DNA of 64,000 bases, taken from positions 99,454 through 163,453 of the forward strand of contig CAJXSL010000012.1 of NCBI GenBank assembly GCA_913060875.1. The letters run 5' to 3'. This stretch comes from an uncultured Desulfobacteraceae bacterium (GTDB lineage: Bacteria; Desulfobacterota; Desulfobacteria; Desulfobacterales; UBA5852). Below are positions 63,945-64,000 of the stretch, in pieces. Position 1 is the stretch's first letter; the number at the start of each line of letters is the position of its first letter. The position numbers and the translations under genes were made by a program. Under the pieces are notes generated by a model that ran no database searches, had not been told where the DNA came from, and worked only from the letters and a program-made list of their open reading frames with translations.

Positions 63945-63988
63945 GCTAACGACATAGGTAACAGTTTACGCTAACGACATAGGTAACA
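63945..63988. mobile_element. Two direct copies of a 19-bp repeat, likely end of an insertion sequence
   Basis: GCTAACGACATAGGTAACA occurs at 63945-63963 and 63970-63988, a 25-base period. Repeated transposase-binding sites near the termini are typical of IS21-like elements, whose ends are TG...CA. The element itself would lie beyond the window. Confidence 0.55.
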
Positions 63989-64000
63989 CCTACCATGTAT

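Noticed and set aside
1..64000. CRISPR arrays, tRNA and rRNA genes
   Set aside because: No regularly spaced repeats, no tRNA cloverleaf or T-loop motif and no rRNA-like stretch were seen by eye; a tRNA scan would be needed to be certain.

Overview
This looks like a chromosomal window from a Gram-negative bacterium with about 60% G+C. The gene set (PlsB, LpxH-type hydrolase, lipoproteins, Spy/CnrX-type periplasmic proteins, a GEMM-I riboswitch, DUF2914, CHASE2-kinase) fits a deltaproteobacterial (Desulfobacterota) lineage best. That placement is inference: no rRNA or tRNA gene was seen. Cytochrome bd and a 2-oxoglutarate dehydrogenase indicate an organism that meets oxygen and can oxidise carbon through a TCA cycle.

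Layout. 0-5 kb: a truncated sensor kinase with its OmpR-type regulator (minus strand), then a von Willebrand A protein, a PspA-like coiled-coil protein and a membrane protein. 5-9 kb: a flavin-fold protein, acyl-CoA thioesterase II, and an envelope-stress or metal-sensing module made of two Spy-like proteins around an ECF sigma factor and a small membrane protein that is probably its anti-sigma. 9.6-17 kb: cupin, PRPP-synthetase-like protein, PlsB, M20 peptidase and a plant/chlamydia-type enoyl-ACP reductase. 17-25 kb: a diguanylate cyclase, then cytochrome bd assembly (cydDC, minus) divergent from cydAB and a 37-residue cydX. 25-38 kb: a trypsin-like protease with a coiled-coil insert, a flavodoxin/SCP2 fusion, a CHASE2 Ser/Thr kinase preceded by a cyclic-di-GMP riboswitch and terminator, two FHA proteins, an exonuclease/GIY-YIG fusion, MscS, DegV, DUF99 and DUF3010 proteins. 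38-50 kb: coaE and a P-loop kinase in a tight minus-strand operon, a 773-residue protein with a divergent class III cyclase-like domain, lipoate ligase, fumarase, and a thioredoxin/HEAT-like protein. 50-55.5 kb: complete 2-oxoglutarate dehydrogenase operon (sucA, sucB, lpdA). 55.5-60 kb: an accessory island, partly very A+T-rich, with a putative lipoprotein, a truncated ORF, a GC-rich structured segment, a RelE/Phd toxin-antitoxin pair, a nitrilase-family amidase, a methyltransferase and a hotdog thioesterase. One site there resembles an integron attC. 60-64 kb: a second 2-oxoacid dehydrogenase (E1alpha, E1beta, E2, no own E3). The window ends in two copies of a 19-bp repeat that look like the end of an insertion sequence.

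Connections. The lipoate ligase can charge both E2 proteins, and lpdA probably serves both complexes. Cyclic-di-GMP is made by the diguanylate cyclase at 17 kb and read by the riboswitch at 32 kb, which would gate a protein kinase whose phospho-threonine marks could be read by the FHA proteins beside it. PlsB, the enoyl reductase, TesB and DegV all touch acyl-chain metabolism.
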